The position numbers were made by a program, and so were the translations under genes. Positions 22,085-35,194 of a stretch of 64,000 nt of DNA are shown here, piece after piece (positions within the stretch are counted from its first letter, which is position 1; the number at the start of each line of letters is the position of its first letter). The DNA comes from Elephas maximus indicus (Eukaryota > Chordata > Mammalia > Proboscidea > Elephantidae): contig NC_064820.1 in the NCBI RefSeq assembly GCF_024166365.1, positions 145,100,001 through 145,164,000 of the forward strand. Reading direction: 5' to 3'. The notes under the pieces are model-generated. The model worked only from the letters and a program-made list of their open reading frames with translations, was not told the DNA's origin and made no database searches.

Positions 22085-23160
22085 GCATGATTAAAACCTT
22101 CAAGAAAAGATAGGGATGAACTGGAGATTCTAGCTGGGGCAATGAGGCAAGAAATGAAACAGAAGGCATCCAGATTGGAAAGGAAAAAGTAAAACTGTCT
22201 CTATTTGCAGATGACATGGTCTTGTATATAGAAAATCTTAAGAAATCCATTAAAAGACTATTAAAACAAATTTAGCAAGATTGTAGACTACAAGATCAGT
22301 ATACAAAAATCAATTGTATTTCTGTACACTAGCAATGAACAACGTAAACATAAAATTAAGAAAACAACTTCATTCACAATAACATCAAAAAGAATAAAAT
22401 ACATAGAAATAAACTTAATGAAAGAAGTTATACTCTGAAAACCACAAAATATTGATGAAAGGAATTAGAAGACCCAAAGACATCCTGTGTTCATGGACCA
22501 GAAGAATTAATATTGTTAAGATAGCAATATTCTTAAATTGATTTATATATAGATCAAGGCAATCCCTATTAAAATCCCATCTGGTTTTTTTTGACAGAAA
22601 TTGACAAGGTGATCCTAAAATTCACATGGAAATTCAAGCAGTCAAATTCAACAGTCAAAAGAATCTTGAAAAAGAAGAGCAAAGTTGGAAGACTAAAATT
22701 TTATTTCAAAACTTAATACAAAGCTACAGAAATCAAGACAGTGTGATAGTGTCATAAAGATAGTTATACAGATCAATGGATTAGAACTGAGATTCCAGAA
22801 AGAAATCATCACGTTTATGGTCAATTGATTTTTGGCAAAGTTGCTAAGACAATTCAATGGGGAAAAATAGACTTTTCACTAAATGATGTTGGGACCAGAG
22901 TATGAACTTCAAAAGAATGAATTGACACCTTCCTCACACTATACACAAAAATTAACACAAACTGGGTCATGGACCTAAATGTAAAAGATAAAACCATAAA
23001 ATTATTAAAAATAATAATAATAAAAAAATATACATGTAAATCTTCACGACCTTGGTTTAGGCAATGGCTTCTTAGCTATGATACCCAAAGCACAAGCAAG
23101 CAAAGAAAAAATGGACTATTTTTGGCAGATAATAGTTTGAGGTTGGCTGAGGGTTAGCCA
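22085..23160 (+). mobile_element. old L1 ORF2 fragment (RT region)
   Basis: Sense-strand L1 relic starting in the RT domain. The catalytic box Phe-Ala-Asp-Asp-Met is still readable at 22204-22218. It is followed by 'ctgtacactagcaatgaac' and 'ggtcaattgatttttggcaa', standard L1 phrases. Multiple stops. Sequence is clearly older than, and different from, L1-A to L1-D, so it is a eutherian-wide L1 type. Confidence 0.8.
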
Positions 23161-23904
23161 TTTTTCAGCAACTTGGTAACCAGGTAAAATGAAAACAAGT
23201 CTTAGACCAAATTTTACCATACTTAAGAAATTTATTCAATAAATATTTACTAGCAATGAGACAAAATATTCCATACAATGTGTTTTGTATGCTTTATAAA
23301 GTTCTATGTCCTTATCCTTTTAAGGTGTTCGACCACCAACATGGTTAAAAGGTTTACTAAAGGCATAATGAGAATATCCCTGAGAGATCAATCTGCTTTT
23401 CTCATAGTTAATATCAGAAAACAGGTTTACTTTTTAAAGTTAGTTGCTGGACATGGAATCATCTTGGGAATAAACCTTGGGTACCATCTGTCTCTAAGGG
23501 TACAGATCTCACTAGATTCTTATCGCTATTTTGCAAGGGTGGGAAGAGTTTATAAAATAACTTAACCAATACATAAGTCTTAATATCACTCATTTTGACA
23601 AAGCAAGTGTAGTATTGAGATTTGTTATGCTAATTAGGAAAGCTTCTGGTGTTGACTGAGATGTGAATGACTTTTAGTCCCACCTCTGCAATATGGCCTC
23701 TCAAATTAAATATAGTTGTCCTTCACTGGAGTGTGCATTCATGATTAGGGAAACTGTATGTCCCTGCAATATGGATTTAATTTTCATGAGTCTTACATAG
23801 CACTATAATTTAAATATGATTTACAAATATTGTAACCAAGTGAATAGAAAACTATAAATGATTGAAAGTACTGTTCTTCCTCAAAGAGCTCATAGAAATG
23901 GGAG
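23161..23904. other. unassigned sequence
   Basis: AT-rich, with no gene or repeat seen. Confidence 0.4.
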
Positions 23905-24480
23905 AAATATATGCAGTTAACATTTATCAGATGCTTTCTGTGGAAGAGGATGTGTTAGGCATTGGGAATGTAGAGATGAATAAGATGCTAGTTATGCTTT
24001 CAAGAATATTACCCTCTTGAAGGAGCCTCTGTGGTGCAATGGTTAAGATCTCAGGCTACTAATCAAAATGTCAGCAGTTCAAATCCACCAGCTGCTCCTT
24101 GGAAACCCTATGGGGCAGTTCTAGTCTGTCCTATAGGGTTGCTATGAGTTGGAATTGACTCAATGGCATCGGGTTTGGTTTGATTTTTGGTAACCTCTTG
24201 CAGAGGAGATAGACATGCCAGCAGATAATTCCAATATTGTGTGAAAAGTACAAAGCTAGAAAACATATGCATATGTAGCTAAAGGAAGGACTAATTTCAT
24301 TACAGAGGGGAGTTGAATCAGGAAAGCCTCACTGGACACACTTGACTTCAGTTTTGAAGGCTGGGCAGGGGGAAGAACAATCCAGGCAGAGGGCCAGCAC
24401 AGCAAAGACAAGGAGTCAAGAAATAGCATGAGGTGTCTGGAACACCAATATTAGTTCAGGGTCTCTGGGTCATGAAACAC
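23905..24480 (+). repeat. old unassigned mammalian repeat, copy 2, split by a SINE
   Basis: Left part to 24019, right part from 24191. The phrases 'atccaggcagagggccagca' and 'gttttgaaggctgggcaggg' match the order seen in the copies at 0.6 and 29.1 kb. Confidence 0.5.
24020..24190 (+). mobile_element. AfroSINE with TSD
   Basis: Flanked by 'taccctcttg' (24010-24019) and 'taacctcttg' (24191-24200), a 10-bp duplication with one mismatch. Typical short-form SINE ending 'catcgggtttggtttgattt'. Confidence 0.9.
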
Positions 24481-26799
24481 TATAGCATTTGTAGCTGAAT
24501 GTGGGGTAAGTAGATTCTAGGTAGGTGCTGGGTCTTAATTGACTTCATGCCTCCACTAATGAGGACAAGTAACTAGAAAAACATTGCTGTTATTTCACTT
24601 AGATGCTGAAAATGTCTTTAGATGTATTGACTTGCTCTTGATTGGTAGAATTTTCCTTTCACAAAAAACCAAGATGCAAAAATGACAAAATGTTATTTAA
24701 GAAAATTCAGGAACCCTAATTGGGACCATTCAATGGTAAAACTGAGAAGCAGGTGGAAATTGACTTAAGTTGACTTCCCACCAATATTTTCAGGGCCTTT
24801 GTCTTCTACAGAGGACGCTGTTACAGCTTCCCTATGCTCTGGGTGGGTGGAGTCACTTGTTTTTCTATTCCATGAAAGCTCGGGTTCCCATTCCCTTCAA
24901 CTCACCCCTTCTTTACTGATTTTATCAACCAAGGTGTCAGTATCAATGGTTTACTTTATCACATTAGGCTGCGAAGGTGAAGAAGTGAACAAAATATTGG
25001 TCAAACTTGCTGCTAGAGAAAGCCCTGACTTTGTTTGGAAGAAATACTTTATATCCTGCTTGAGAACGAGGGTATAACCACAAGGGCATGTTCAAGTAAT
25101 ACAGAGTACTCAGAAATGGCTATGACTAAGAAAAAAGGAATGATGTGTTTTATCACAGAGAAGAGAGGTGGGTGGGAGAAAGGAAAGGAAGGGAGGAGGT
25201 GGGAGGGAAGATAGGGATTGGAAAGACAGTAACAAAAGATTTTACATGCTGTAATGTCACTGCAAATCTAAGTGAAAGCTGACTGAACTTCCAAATTGTT
25301 TAGTGAGTGAATTGTGCCTGGGTGTGTGAGTAGACCACTGTAGAGGTCGAAGGTCATATGGTAGGTAGAGTTGAAGGGGGATAAAGTCAATGGCCATGAG
25401 ATAGATAAGACCAGAAAGATCTAAACCCTTTGGGAATTAACAGAACTCTTTAGGAGAGCTTTACCTTCTGGCTGTAGAATTGGGGCATTAAAGCCAACTC
25501 CACCCAGGCTTTAAGAAGAGTCGGGATGGGGAGAATTCTCATCTGGTATCTGGGTTGCAGTTACATTTTAACATGGGCTTCGTGGAAATAATATATCAAA
25601 GAAAAGAATAACTACAAAGCTGAAGATTTCAGGTTATTGTCTAAGGAAATATATTGGAAGTCAATCAGGCCTTTCAAAATTCCCTTGTTCAAAACTTGAT
25701 TCACTGTACTCCACTAAACATACGCTTTCCACTCATTAAGGCCAACCCAAAGTAAAAAGTTTGCACTGACCCTTTATGTTAACTTTGCTCCTTGGGGACT
25801 TTGTATCCTTTGGTAATATCATCTCTGTACTCTATGAGAAACCTGCTGAGCCAGCCCTCTTCTCTTCCATTGCTTCCCTAAATGCTGTGACCCCCAGCCT
25901 CTGCTTTCCCAGGACAGGCAGATACACAAGTCAGAGGAAAACTATCTGATTGGGTATCCCCTTCTCTGCCGCCTCTCTCCTGCTGCAGAGAATGTGATCA
26001 ACCAGCAAGCAGGTACCAGCTGCAGTTAAACTGTGCCTGCGAGGAACTCTAAAAGAGGCTGTTTCTTCAAGAATGAGAAAATTCTTTCTTCACCCCTCAT
26101 CCTTGCCCCTCCACACAGGATTCACTGAAGAAAGAGGTAGGAGAACTGATTTACAACGCTTCCTGGATTCTCTCTGTTATACCAAGCTGCCGTCAAATGA
26201 TGAATTTTGAAACTAGAAAGTAGAAGAAAAAGTACTGAGACTTTCAGGCTCTGAGATATACAAAAAAATATACTTCCATTCTTGCCTTCTGGCTGGGGAA
26301 TCCTGCTGGCTGACATATAATTTGGAGATCTATCTTTTAAGCTTTTTTTTTTTTTAAATGGAATTTCCCAGGCTTTCTTGTGTTTATGTATGATATGTTC
26401 ATATACATGGTGGCAAGCAGAAGGGTTTAAATCCAATTCCATGGATATGAGGGAGTACAATAATTATCATGAGGGTAATTGTTACTACCAATGTAGTTTA
26501 GAATCTAGCATAGTTTTTTTTTTTTTTTTTTTTTTTTTACCGTGTTACTTAATATTATAAGGGAACCATTTCTCAAGCTTTGGCAAGTGTGTCATAAACA
26601 TTCCCCATAAAACTGTATTTGTCATTGTAGGATTTGACTTGTACCGTAAAAGCTGGAAACCTGGACAGTAAATAACCATATTTTATTAAGAACTCAGTAA
26701 GTGTTCACCATTATGCCTAGAGTTTCTTCTTTATGAAGAAATAGAAGATATTTGGCCCTTTATTTACAGAATTTTCATTTTAGTTGTGAAGTGCATGCT
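24481..26799. other. repeat-poor unassigned region
   Basis: No gene is supported. It contains a purine-rich stretch around 25.14-25.21 kb and T-runs at 26344 and 26515-26539. The short open frames lack coding character. Confidence 0.4.
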
Positions 26800-27120
26800 G
26801 AAGTTAAGTGGTGTGGTGCCTGGTTTGATAGGGATCCCATTATGGAAGGATCAGTGAAGGCTGGGATTATCAGGAAAGGAGGGGACTTGAGATGATGTAA
26901 AGGATTTGGAAAGGATGTCTTATGTGACCAAAAGTATGGGATGAGGCAGTTAACATCGGAGTTTGTAGGACAAGGCCAATATACCACCGTTGAGTGGAAG
27001 CGATATCTCCACAATGAATGGGATTACAGCAAAGTGTTAGAGGGGCCTGGAAAGGCAGGATTGACTATGGCAGGATATCAGTATCATTGAAAGTTTTGAA
27101 CAGAAAAATAACTTAATCAA
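26800..27120 (+). repeat. possible further copy of the old unassigned repeat
   Basis: 'gaagtgcatgctg', 'aagcgatatctcc' and 'gttttgaacagaaaaataac' loosely follow the order of the 29.1-kb copy (compare 'gttttaaacaggtgaacag'). Weak. Confidence 0.25.
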
Positions 27121-29104
27121 ATTTAACGGCAAGTCTAACTTTGCCTTTCAGAATCTCAGTGAATGATTCTGATGCTGTTTTAATAATTCCAGTGATAGGT
27201 ATCACACATTCTGATAACCTAGTCTCTACTGATGCTTAAATTATTGGTACGTTGATGGAGTTAGGAAATCTCAGGGTTTTTGTCATCTCTTACCAGAAAC
27301 TGCTTGTCTTACATACACTCTTACACTCACTCCATCCCTGCCAGGATATTTCTCTATTTTTGTGTGGAATTCACAGATAACAAGGAGTAGGATTCAGTTT
27401 GCTGAGGAAGGACCTGGAATGCAGAGTGTTTAAAAGGCCGAGTCCAAGGTGCTTGATGTACATTTTGACTGGAGCTGAGATTAGAAGACTTTAATATATA
27501 AAGTATTTAGAATTAGAAATACCAGAGCTGATGACTCAGGCCAACGTCCTCATTGACTTGGTTGGTTTATAGTCCAGGCATCAAATTCTAAAGGCAGAAA
27601 AGATTTTTAAGTTTTAAAGGTTGTGTCGTCTCGTAATTCCAAGCCAGGAAGACAGAATGACAGTCTGCAATGTTCACCTCTCAAGTTTCCTCTTGACTTC
27701 ATAGCTCCTGCCTTTGTAGTGCTGATGCCTATGGAGTAGCTTCTTGAGAGTCAAGGCTTCAGGAAGGGAGTATCACCCTAACTTGTGTGAATAGCCTCAA
27801 ATCTACACACCCTTCTCCATTTCAAAATGTGGATTTGGGTTTAATTTAACAGTGCTGAAATTTCAATTAAATACAGAGAACCACTTCTGTGTTGTAAAGG
27901 TTCTTCATTAGTTAACATCCCTTCCAAGCTTCCAGTGTGTTCCAAGCGTGCAGTAGGCAATGAGGCAGCCTGGAAGCTCTCTCTTTCCAGGGTATTCCTC
28001 GGCATCATGAGTTTAAAAGACTCCTCTTTTTCTGCTTAAGTCTGAGACTGCAAACCCTTTCCAGCCCCATGACTTTAATCAGGCCACTGCTTTATTGTAG
28101 GAATGAAATGTCTCAAACTAAATACAAACCCCACTTTTTTTTTTTTTTTTTAACAATGTCCCTTTTTAGAAGAACTTTTTGTAGCTTTTGTAAAAGGCAA
28201 CTTTCATTTTTGCTTCACTGTGACAATGTGAAGACTTTTTTAGTCTTTTTTAAACCTTTTGTGGTTGTTTTTCCCCTTTACACTGGTGATCCTCCATGCC
28301 ATAGTTCTCGGCATTGAATATGGCTCTGATTTTTTGTCAAACAGAAGATTCATACCACCAGTTTACAGGGATTCATCTGCCTTGGAGTCATTCAGGAGTA
28401 ATTTATGCAATTAGCAACCCTGGCATTTAATTGCTTACTTGCTGGAATCTGAGAAAGATAATTTAAACTCACTAGCAATGTGACTTCTTAGGAGGACAAA
28501 GAAATTATATATATTTAACTTTAATAGCATTATTATTGCCATATTATGAGCCTTATTACTGTAAGAGGTTGAAGAACTGTGTGGAATGCTAAATTATAGC
28601 ATTGCATGCCATTTCTTTGAAGATAAATATTGCTTCTACAAACACAGCTAATAAATACTGCATTTGGTTATAATGGTAAATAGACTAAAATTGAATGACT
28701 ATCTGTTGATTAGACTGCTCCTAAAAAATTCTTAGTAAATCTAATTGAAACCAGTGTACAGCCTTTAGAATCTATCAGAGAATCCATTTTTTATGAAAGG
28801 ACTTTATCATATGAATATATACGGGTATATGTACATATATATAAATTTAATGTATGATCAAAAACCCAGTGCAATCTTGCAAACTTAAATTTTCATTAAG
28901 ATTGGCAAAATAATATTTGGCACACAACATCAACATCATCGTTACCTTCTAAGCATTCTTAGTGTGATGTCTTTATGCTGAATTTAAGGGTTCTGGACTG
29001 ATCATCAGGAAGTATGGATTAAATGATCTCTGCCAGTGACGAGCTGTGGGACTTTGTATGGGCCCTTTTTTCTAGATAAGTCCTACTTTTGTCACCTATA
29101 AAAT
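27121..29104. other. repeat-poor AT-rich region, possible conserved non-coding DNA
   Basis: No gene. About 2 kb without any recognised retroelement, unusual in this window. Around 28.38-28.44 kb 'atgcaattagcaaccctggc' and 'atttaattgcttac' carry homeodomain-type TAATT cores. Confidence 0.35.
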
Positions 29105-29690
29105 TCATTCAGTCATTCAGCTAGTGATCTGGGGATATAGTAGTGAAGAAGAAAGACATGGCCCCTGTTCTTAAGGAGCCTGTATTGCTAGAGGGTGAGG
29201 CATGAGCAAGATGGTTTCAGATGGTTGTGGATGCTGTGAAATAAATAAAATAGGATAATGCATTGGATAGTGACCGAGGGATACTTTTAGACTGGAGATC
29301 AGGGACAGGACACTTGAGCTGAGGCCTGAATGACAAGGAGGAGCCAGGCTATAAAATTGCTAGGGGACAAGCATTATAAGCAGAGAAAACAGCAAGTGAG
29401 AAGACCCTATGAACTTGTTTATTTAGGAACACAAAGGAGGTCAGTGTGATGGCTCAAAGCAAAGAGAGGGGACAAGAAATGGGAGGAGACTCAGGTTAGA
29501 GAGGAGGAAGTGGCTGGATCCCGTAGGGCCTTGAAAGCTATGCTGAGGAGTTTAGATTTTATCATAAGTGCATTGAGAAACCTTTAGAAGGTTTTAAACA
29601 GGTGAACAGCTGATTATATTTTTAAAAGAATCTCCTGCATGCTCCATGGAAGAATGGATGGCAGAGGTGCAAGAATGGAGGCAGGGAGGA
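29105..29690 (+). repeat. old unassigned mammalian repeat, copy 3 (longest)
   Basis: Contains 'catggcccctgttcttaagg', 'cacttgagctgaggcctgaa', 'gagaagaccctatgaac', 'gtagggccttgaaagctatg' and 'ttttaaacaggtgaacagct' in the order typical of a common mammalian repeat whose name I cannot give. Serves as the reference copy for the others. Confidence 0.6.
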
Positions 29691-31236
29691 CACCAAGGGA
29701 AATTACATCCTAACCCCAGTCGAAAATGATGGGGTTGGACTCTGATCAGTGCTCCTTAATCTTTGAGATTACAGATTCTCAATCAAGAAAAATGTCCAAG
29801 TCCACTTGCATAACATAATAAATTCAGAGAATTTTGAAGGTATGTTTTGAAATCTATCCATGGATAGCCTCCAGTTAGGAGTTTCCTTCACCTCTTACGT
29901 TTAAATTTTTTTTTTTTAAAAGGAAGCATATATTTTTGTTTGCATTATCTAGATTACCATGAAAACCTAAAGAAAATGAAACACAGAAGAAACAGGTTTG
30001 TTAAAAGTTTCTTCTGTTTTGTTACTTGATTCTCCTGTTAGTGCATAGGACACTACTTACTCTGTATGTGATAATCACAGTAGCTTTGTTTTTTAGGACT
30101 TAAAGCATTTTATCAACAACTTTATCCTTTCTGATTATCAAGAATTTTCAAGTCTATTTTGGTAACTATTTTAGAAATACAAGGTATCAGAAAGTCAGGT
30201 GAAGTAGACTTCAGGTTTAGATGGTGAAGTAAAAACATTTTTGCTGTATTTTTCTCCCTTTAAATACACTAAATAACAAATGATAAATATAAATTGTGAC
30301 TCTAAAAATTAAAATAATAAAAAATGGAGAAGAAAATCCATTCTGAGGGAAGACAAAATTATCTACCAAAAAATAGCCACAAACTCCAAACACAATCTAT
30401 AAAGCCTACCTGCCAAACAGAGTGAAAATTTGGACTCTGGGGAAAGAATATTACAGCAATACTACATAACTCTTCTAAAAATAGGGGTTAGGTGGCCAGG
30501 AAACTCTGAAGGCAGCCAAATTTCAGGCAGTATGGAATAGGGAGGTTGGCAGGAAATGGCACAGCTGTGTAAAGAGGGCGGCCATCTCTCAGACCCAGCA
30601 GAATTTTGCCGTGCAGAAAAGCTGCCATTAGGGATTTCCAGGTCATCTGACATTTTTATAAAGAATCTGGAAAGTTGGATTTTTATACAAAATATTTCTG
30701 TCTTTCAAAAACTATACAGGCCAAACAAAATGATCTGCCAGATTCTGTCTGTGGGCTGCCAGAGTGTGATCCCTGCTCAAAAAGTGTCATAATTCTCAAA
30801 GGCCCATCAGATGATTCTTTGATTAGGTGGAAGAGATCTAGGAGTGGAAGAGCAGTGTCCTCAGAGAGACCTAATTCCACCTGACAACAAGGCATGGGAG
30901 ATAGAATCGTTTGTGGCCAGCCTTTTAGGCACAGGGGATTGCATTAGATGAAGAAGGTAAAAGAGGAAGTGGTGGCACTGATAGCAGCATTTCTGAGACT
31001 TTGAGCTTCCATATGAGCCTCTGGCTCCCCAAATTCTGAATTCTAGGGGCAGATGTAGCATGAGGCAGAGGACACTCCAATTTGTTTGTTAGAAATAAAC
31101 CCAGATTGAAGCTGGAACTGCTCAGCTCATTCTTCTCGTCCTTCCCCTCAGTGTTCTTCAGGGATAGCTGGCCTGAATGGAACTGCTGCAGAAGCAATTA
31201 ATAGCCAGAAGAGTAGCAGCCCAGCATCTATGCATT
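29691..31236. other. unassigned sequence
   Basis: No gene supported. A stretch near 30.2-30.4 kb ('ttttgctgtatttttctccc') resembles the start of some ancient L1/HAL1 relics but is too weak to call. Confidence 0.3.
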
Positions 31237-32627
31237 GTTGCTATTGTTGTTAGGTGCCATTGAATCGGTTCTGACTCTTAGTGACCCTGTGCACAACAGA
31301 ACGAAACACTGCCCGGTCCTGAGCCAACTTTACATTCGTTGTTATGCTTGAGCTCATTGTTGCAGCCACTGCATCAATCCACCTCGTTGAGAGTCTTCCT
31401 CTTTTCCATTGACCCTGTACTCTGCCAAGCATGATGTCCTTCTCCAGAGACTGATCCCTCCTGACAACATGTCTGAAGTATGTAAGACGCAGTCTTGCCA
31501 TCCTTGCTTCTAAGGAGCATTCTAGTTATACTTCTTCTAAGATAGATTTGTTCATTCCTTTGGCAGTCCATGGTATATTCAATATTCTTTGCCGAAACCA
31601 CAATTCAAAGGTGTCAATTCTTCTTCGGTCTTCCTTATTCATTGTCCAGATTTCACATGCATACGATGCGATTGAAAATACCATGGCTTGGGTCAGGTGC
31701 ACCTTAGTCTTCAGGATGACATCTTTGCTCTTCAACACTTTAAAGAGGTCCTTTGCAGCAGATTTACCCAGTGCAATGTGTCTTTTGATTTCTTCACTGC
31801 TGCTTCCATGGTTGTTGATTGTGGATCCAAGTAAAATGGAATCCTTGAGAAATTCAATCTTTTCTCCCTTTATCCTGATGTTGCTCATTGGTCCAGTTGT
31901 GAGGATTTTTGTTTTCTTTATGTCGAGATGTAATCCATACTGAAGGCTGTGGTCTTTGGTCTTCATTAGTAAGTGCTTCAAGTCCTCTTCACTTTCAGCA
32001 AGGAAAGTTGTGTCATCTGCATAACGCAGGTTGTTAATGAGTCTTCCTCCAATCCTGATGCCCTGTTCTTCATATAGTCCGGCTTCTCAGATTATTTGCT
32101 CAGAATACAGATTGAATAGGTATGGTGAAAGAATACAACCCTGACGCAAACCTTTCCTGACTTTAAATCAATCAGTACCGCCTTGTTCTGTCTGAACAAC
32201 TGTCTCTTGATCTATGTAAAGTTTCCTCATGAGCACAATTAAGTGTTCTGGAATTCCCATTCTTCTCAGTGTTATCCATAGTTTGTTATGATCCACACAG
32301 TTGAATGCCTTTGCATAGTCAATAAAACACAGGTAAACATCCTTCTGGTATTCTCTGCTTTCAGCCAGGATCCATCTGACATCAGCAATGATATCCCTGG
32401 TTCCACATCCTCTTCTGAAACCAGCCTGAATTTCTGACAGTTCCCTGTCAGCATACTGCTGCAGCCATTTTTGAATGATCTTAAGCAAAATTTTGCTTGC
32501 GTGTGATATTAATGATATTGTTCTATAATTTCCACATTTGGTTGGATCACCTTTCTTGGGAATAGGCATAAATATGGATCTCTTCTAGTCAGTTGGCCAG
32601 GAAGCTGTCTTCCATATTTCTTGGCAT
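31237..32627 (-). mobile_element. RTE-clade LINE, 5'-truncated
   Basis: Best preserved RTE copy. The minus strand encodes RT motif A ('YLCFIDYAKAF', with the following Asp changed to Asn) at about 32.3 kb. The YADDT box lies near 32.02 kb (plus-strand 'gtgtcatctgcataacgcag'), and the C-terminal 'YACEIWTMNKEDRRRI' part near 31.6 kb. Frames of 151 and 133 codons remain but are out of register. The terminus on the left, 'gttgttaggtgccattgaat', is the family's 3' tail. Confidence 0.9.
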
Positions 32628-33324
32628 AGATACAGCATATATAAGTAAGCCAACACACATTTAACGCCTAAAGAAATAGAAGCAAAAGAGAAAAATAACA
32701 TAGATTGAGAATCCCCCGGGTGGGTGGGTGGGGGGAAAGTCAGACAAATTCCTCTCCATAGCCTCAAAAGAACTTAGATAACATTGTTCAAAAGAAGGCT
32801 TGAAAAAGAAATACAGAACATCAAAGAAAAATACAGTTACACAGGAAAGAAATGGGGCTATATATTTTCTTCCAAAAGCACTAAATCAAAGATTCCCCGC
32901 TTGGACCATAATGATCTTTTCCGTTAGCTAACATGTTCACTCTTATCCACAATGACATTCTAAAACCTCACAAAAACCTCAATCCATTGATGCATCTACT
33001 TTCTTCTGATGGTCCGTCTTTCCTTTATTCCCTTCTTCCTTAGTCAGCTTAGATTTTACAGTCTGTTGTTTTGGTCTACCTATCCATTATAGGATTAAGC
33101 TCACTTTCTTACCCATGCTTTGGACACCAACCCCATTCATTTTCTCAGAAAAAAAGAAACTATTGATTATATTTTCTGTACCTTCATATTCAACTTCCCT
33201 GTCTCAACTTGAATTTATCAGTTTTTAAAAATGCTCAGATTTTTCCCATTTAAACAAAAATTCAATGAGCTACAACAAAAAACCACTTGTGCCCCATTAA
33301 CCTCCAAGTACAGTATCTCTTTCC
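32628..33324. other. unassigned, with strong G-quadruplex motif
   Basis: No gene. The tract 'gggtgggtgggtgggggg' (32718-32735) is a single-nucleotide-loop quadruplex motif. Confidence 0.5.
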
Positions 33325-34640
33325 CTTTTTAAAATTTTTATTTTGTTGTTGTTGAAAATATACACAGCAAAACCTACACCAATTCAACCATTTCTACATG
33401 TACAATTCAGTGACATTGATTATATTCTTTGAGTTGTACAACCATTTTCACCCTCCTTTTCAGAGTTGTTCCTCCCCCATTAACATAAACTCACTGTCCC
33501 CTAAGGTTCCCATCTAATCTTTCAAGTTGCTATTGTCAGTTTGATCCCATATAGATCTTAAAAGAGCATAATGCTCAAGACAGACATTTTTTACTAATTA
33601 AGCTAGCTAAACTTTTGTTTGATTTTAAGAAGATATTACGGGATATTTTTGATTTAGGGTTTAAAGATTATTTCAGGGCAATAGTTTCAGGGATTCATAC
33701 AGCCTTCATGGCTCCATAAAGTCTGGAATCCATGAGATTTTTAAATTCTGTTCTGCATTTTCTTTCCTTTGATCCGAATTATTCTATAGAAACTTTGATC
33801 AAAATGTTCAGTAATGGTAGCCAGGCACCATCCAGTTCTTCTGGTCTCATGCCAAAGAAGGCACTTGTTCATGAAGGCAATTAGCCACACATTCCATTTC
33901 CTACACCTGTTCCTGACTCTCGTTCTTCCTCTGTTGCTCCAGGCAAAGAGAGCAATTGTTGTGCCTTGGACGGCTGCTTGCAAGCTTTTAAGACCCCGGA
34001 CCCTACACAACTAGCTAGGAGGTAGAACAGAAGCACTAAACACATTATTAGGCCAATTAACTGGGGTATCCTATGAATCCATGACCCGAAACCTCCAAAC
34101 CAAGGAACCAAATCACATGAGGTTTTTGCTTGTACATAAACAGCTTCAGCAGCTACTCTTTTTGTGTACGTCATTATTGTAAATATGTCTATCACACAAC
34201 TTCTGCCAATTCATCTTTTTACAGGTGTACAACTTATTGACAGCAATTACAGTAATCATTGTGCAGTCTTACCCTTAATGTGATTTTTCCATCACCGTTA
34301 ACCCCATTTCCCTCTCCCTCCCCACCCCTGGTAACCATTAATAAATTGGTCTATATATATTTGACTTTTCCTGTCTTTTTATATAAGTGACCCATTAAAA
34401 AAAACCATTGCCATCTAGATTCCCACTCACAGTGACCCTCTAGGACAGACTAGAACTGCCCCTTAGGGTTTCCAAGAAGTGGCTGGTGGACTTGAACTGC
34501 CGACCTTTTGGTTAGCAGCTAAGGTCTTAACCATTACATGAGGTCATATATTATTTGTCCTTTTGTGATTAACTTACTGCACTCAGCATGTCTTCAGACT
34601 CCATCCATATTGTAGTATGTATCAAAACTTCATTTTTCCT
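33325..34640 (-). mobile_element. 5'-truncated afrotherian L1 (3' UTR and end of ORF2)
   Basis: Antisense L1 3' end, similar to the 3' UTR of the old L1 at 2.7-3.5 kb: 'ccccattaacataaactcac', 'aggcaccatccagttcttct', 'ttgtgccttggacggctgct'. It ends in the ORF2 tail ('tgcactcagcatgtcttcag'). Interrupted by an AfroSINE. No intact frame. Confidence 0.75.
34396..34540 (-). mobile_element. AfroSINE
   Basis: Antisense SINE: tail 'ccattgccatctagattccc', body 'agaactgccccttagggttt', head 'ccttttggttagcagctaag'. Slightly 5'-truncated, since the 'ccaccagggctcc' end is missing. Confidence 0.85.
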
Positions 34641-35194
34641 AGGCTTTTTCCTCTTCTGCTTTGGTTTCATCCTCTCTCCCTGGTTGATTGCAGCAATAAT
34701 TACTGCTTCAGCCACATCTATAAGCTGATACCCTCAGAAACCCTGTCTCTAGCTTTGGCTCTATTTCCGCCATGCACCCTACTCTCTGGGGTGATCCACA
34801 AGGGCCTTTGTCCAGAGCCATGGTCTGTCCCAGTACAGGCTTTTGCATACATTTTCCTTCTGCCTGGGGGAGCGCTCCCCAGACTGTTGCTGATGAAAGA
34901 CCAGTTGTTTTTAAAGTTTCTAATCCATCACAGACTGATACTTTTATAAGTACAACAAAAATGAAATACTAGAAAAATAAAATGAATAAAAAAGACTCAC
35001 AAAATACAAGTTTCTTTTTTATTAGATTCAAAAGATATAAAATTACTCTAAAAATTTCTAAATGCTTACCCTCCATTTCTGAACTTATGTTGTTGCAGCA
35101 CAGTGACAAAAAGTCCAAGGATTAGAATGGGTCTGCAGATGAGGGCTTGAGTAGAACTGGCCTATATTCCCCCCACCCTGCCTAGTTTTTCCAT
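34641..35194. other. unassigned sequence
   Basis: No gene or repeat recognised. An open frame of about 110 codons near 34.6-34.9 kb has no recognisable domain. Confidence 0.35.

Noticed and set aside
34617..34949. 110-codon plus-strand frame
   Set aside because: Starts inside an L1 fragment edge, shows no domain, and another frame overlaps it; no support for a gene.
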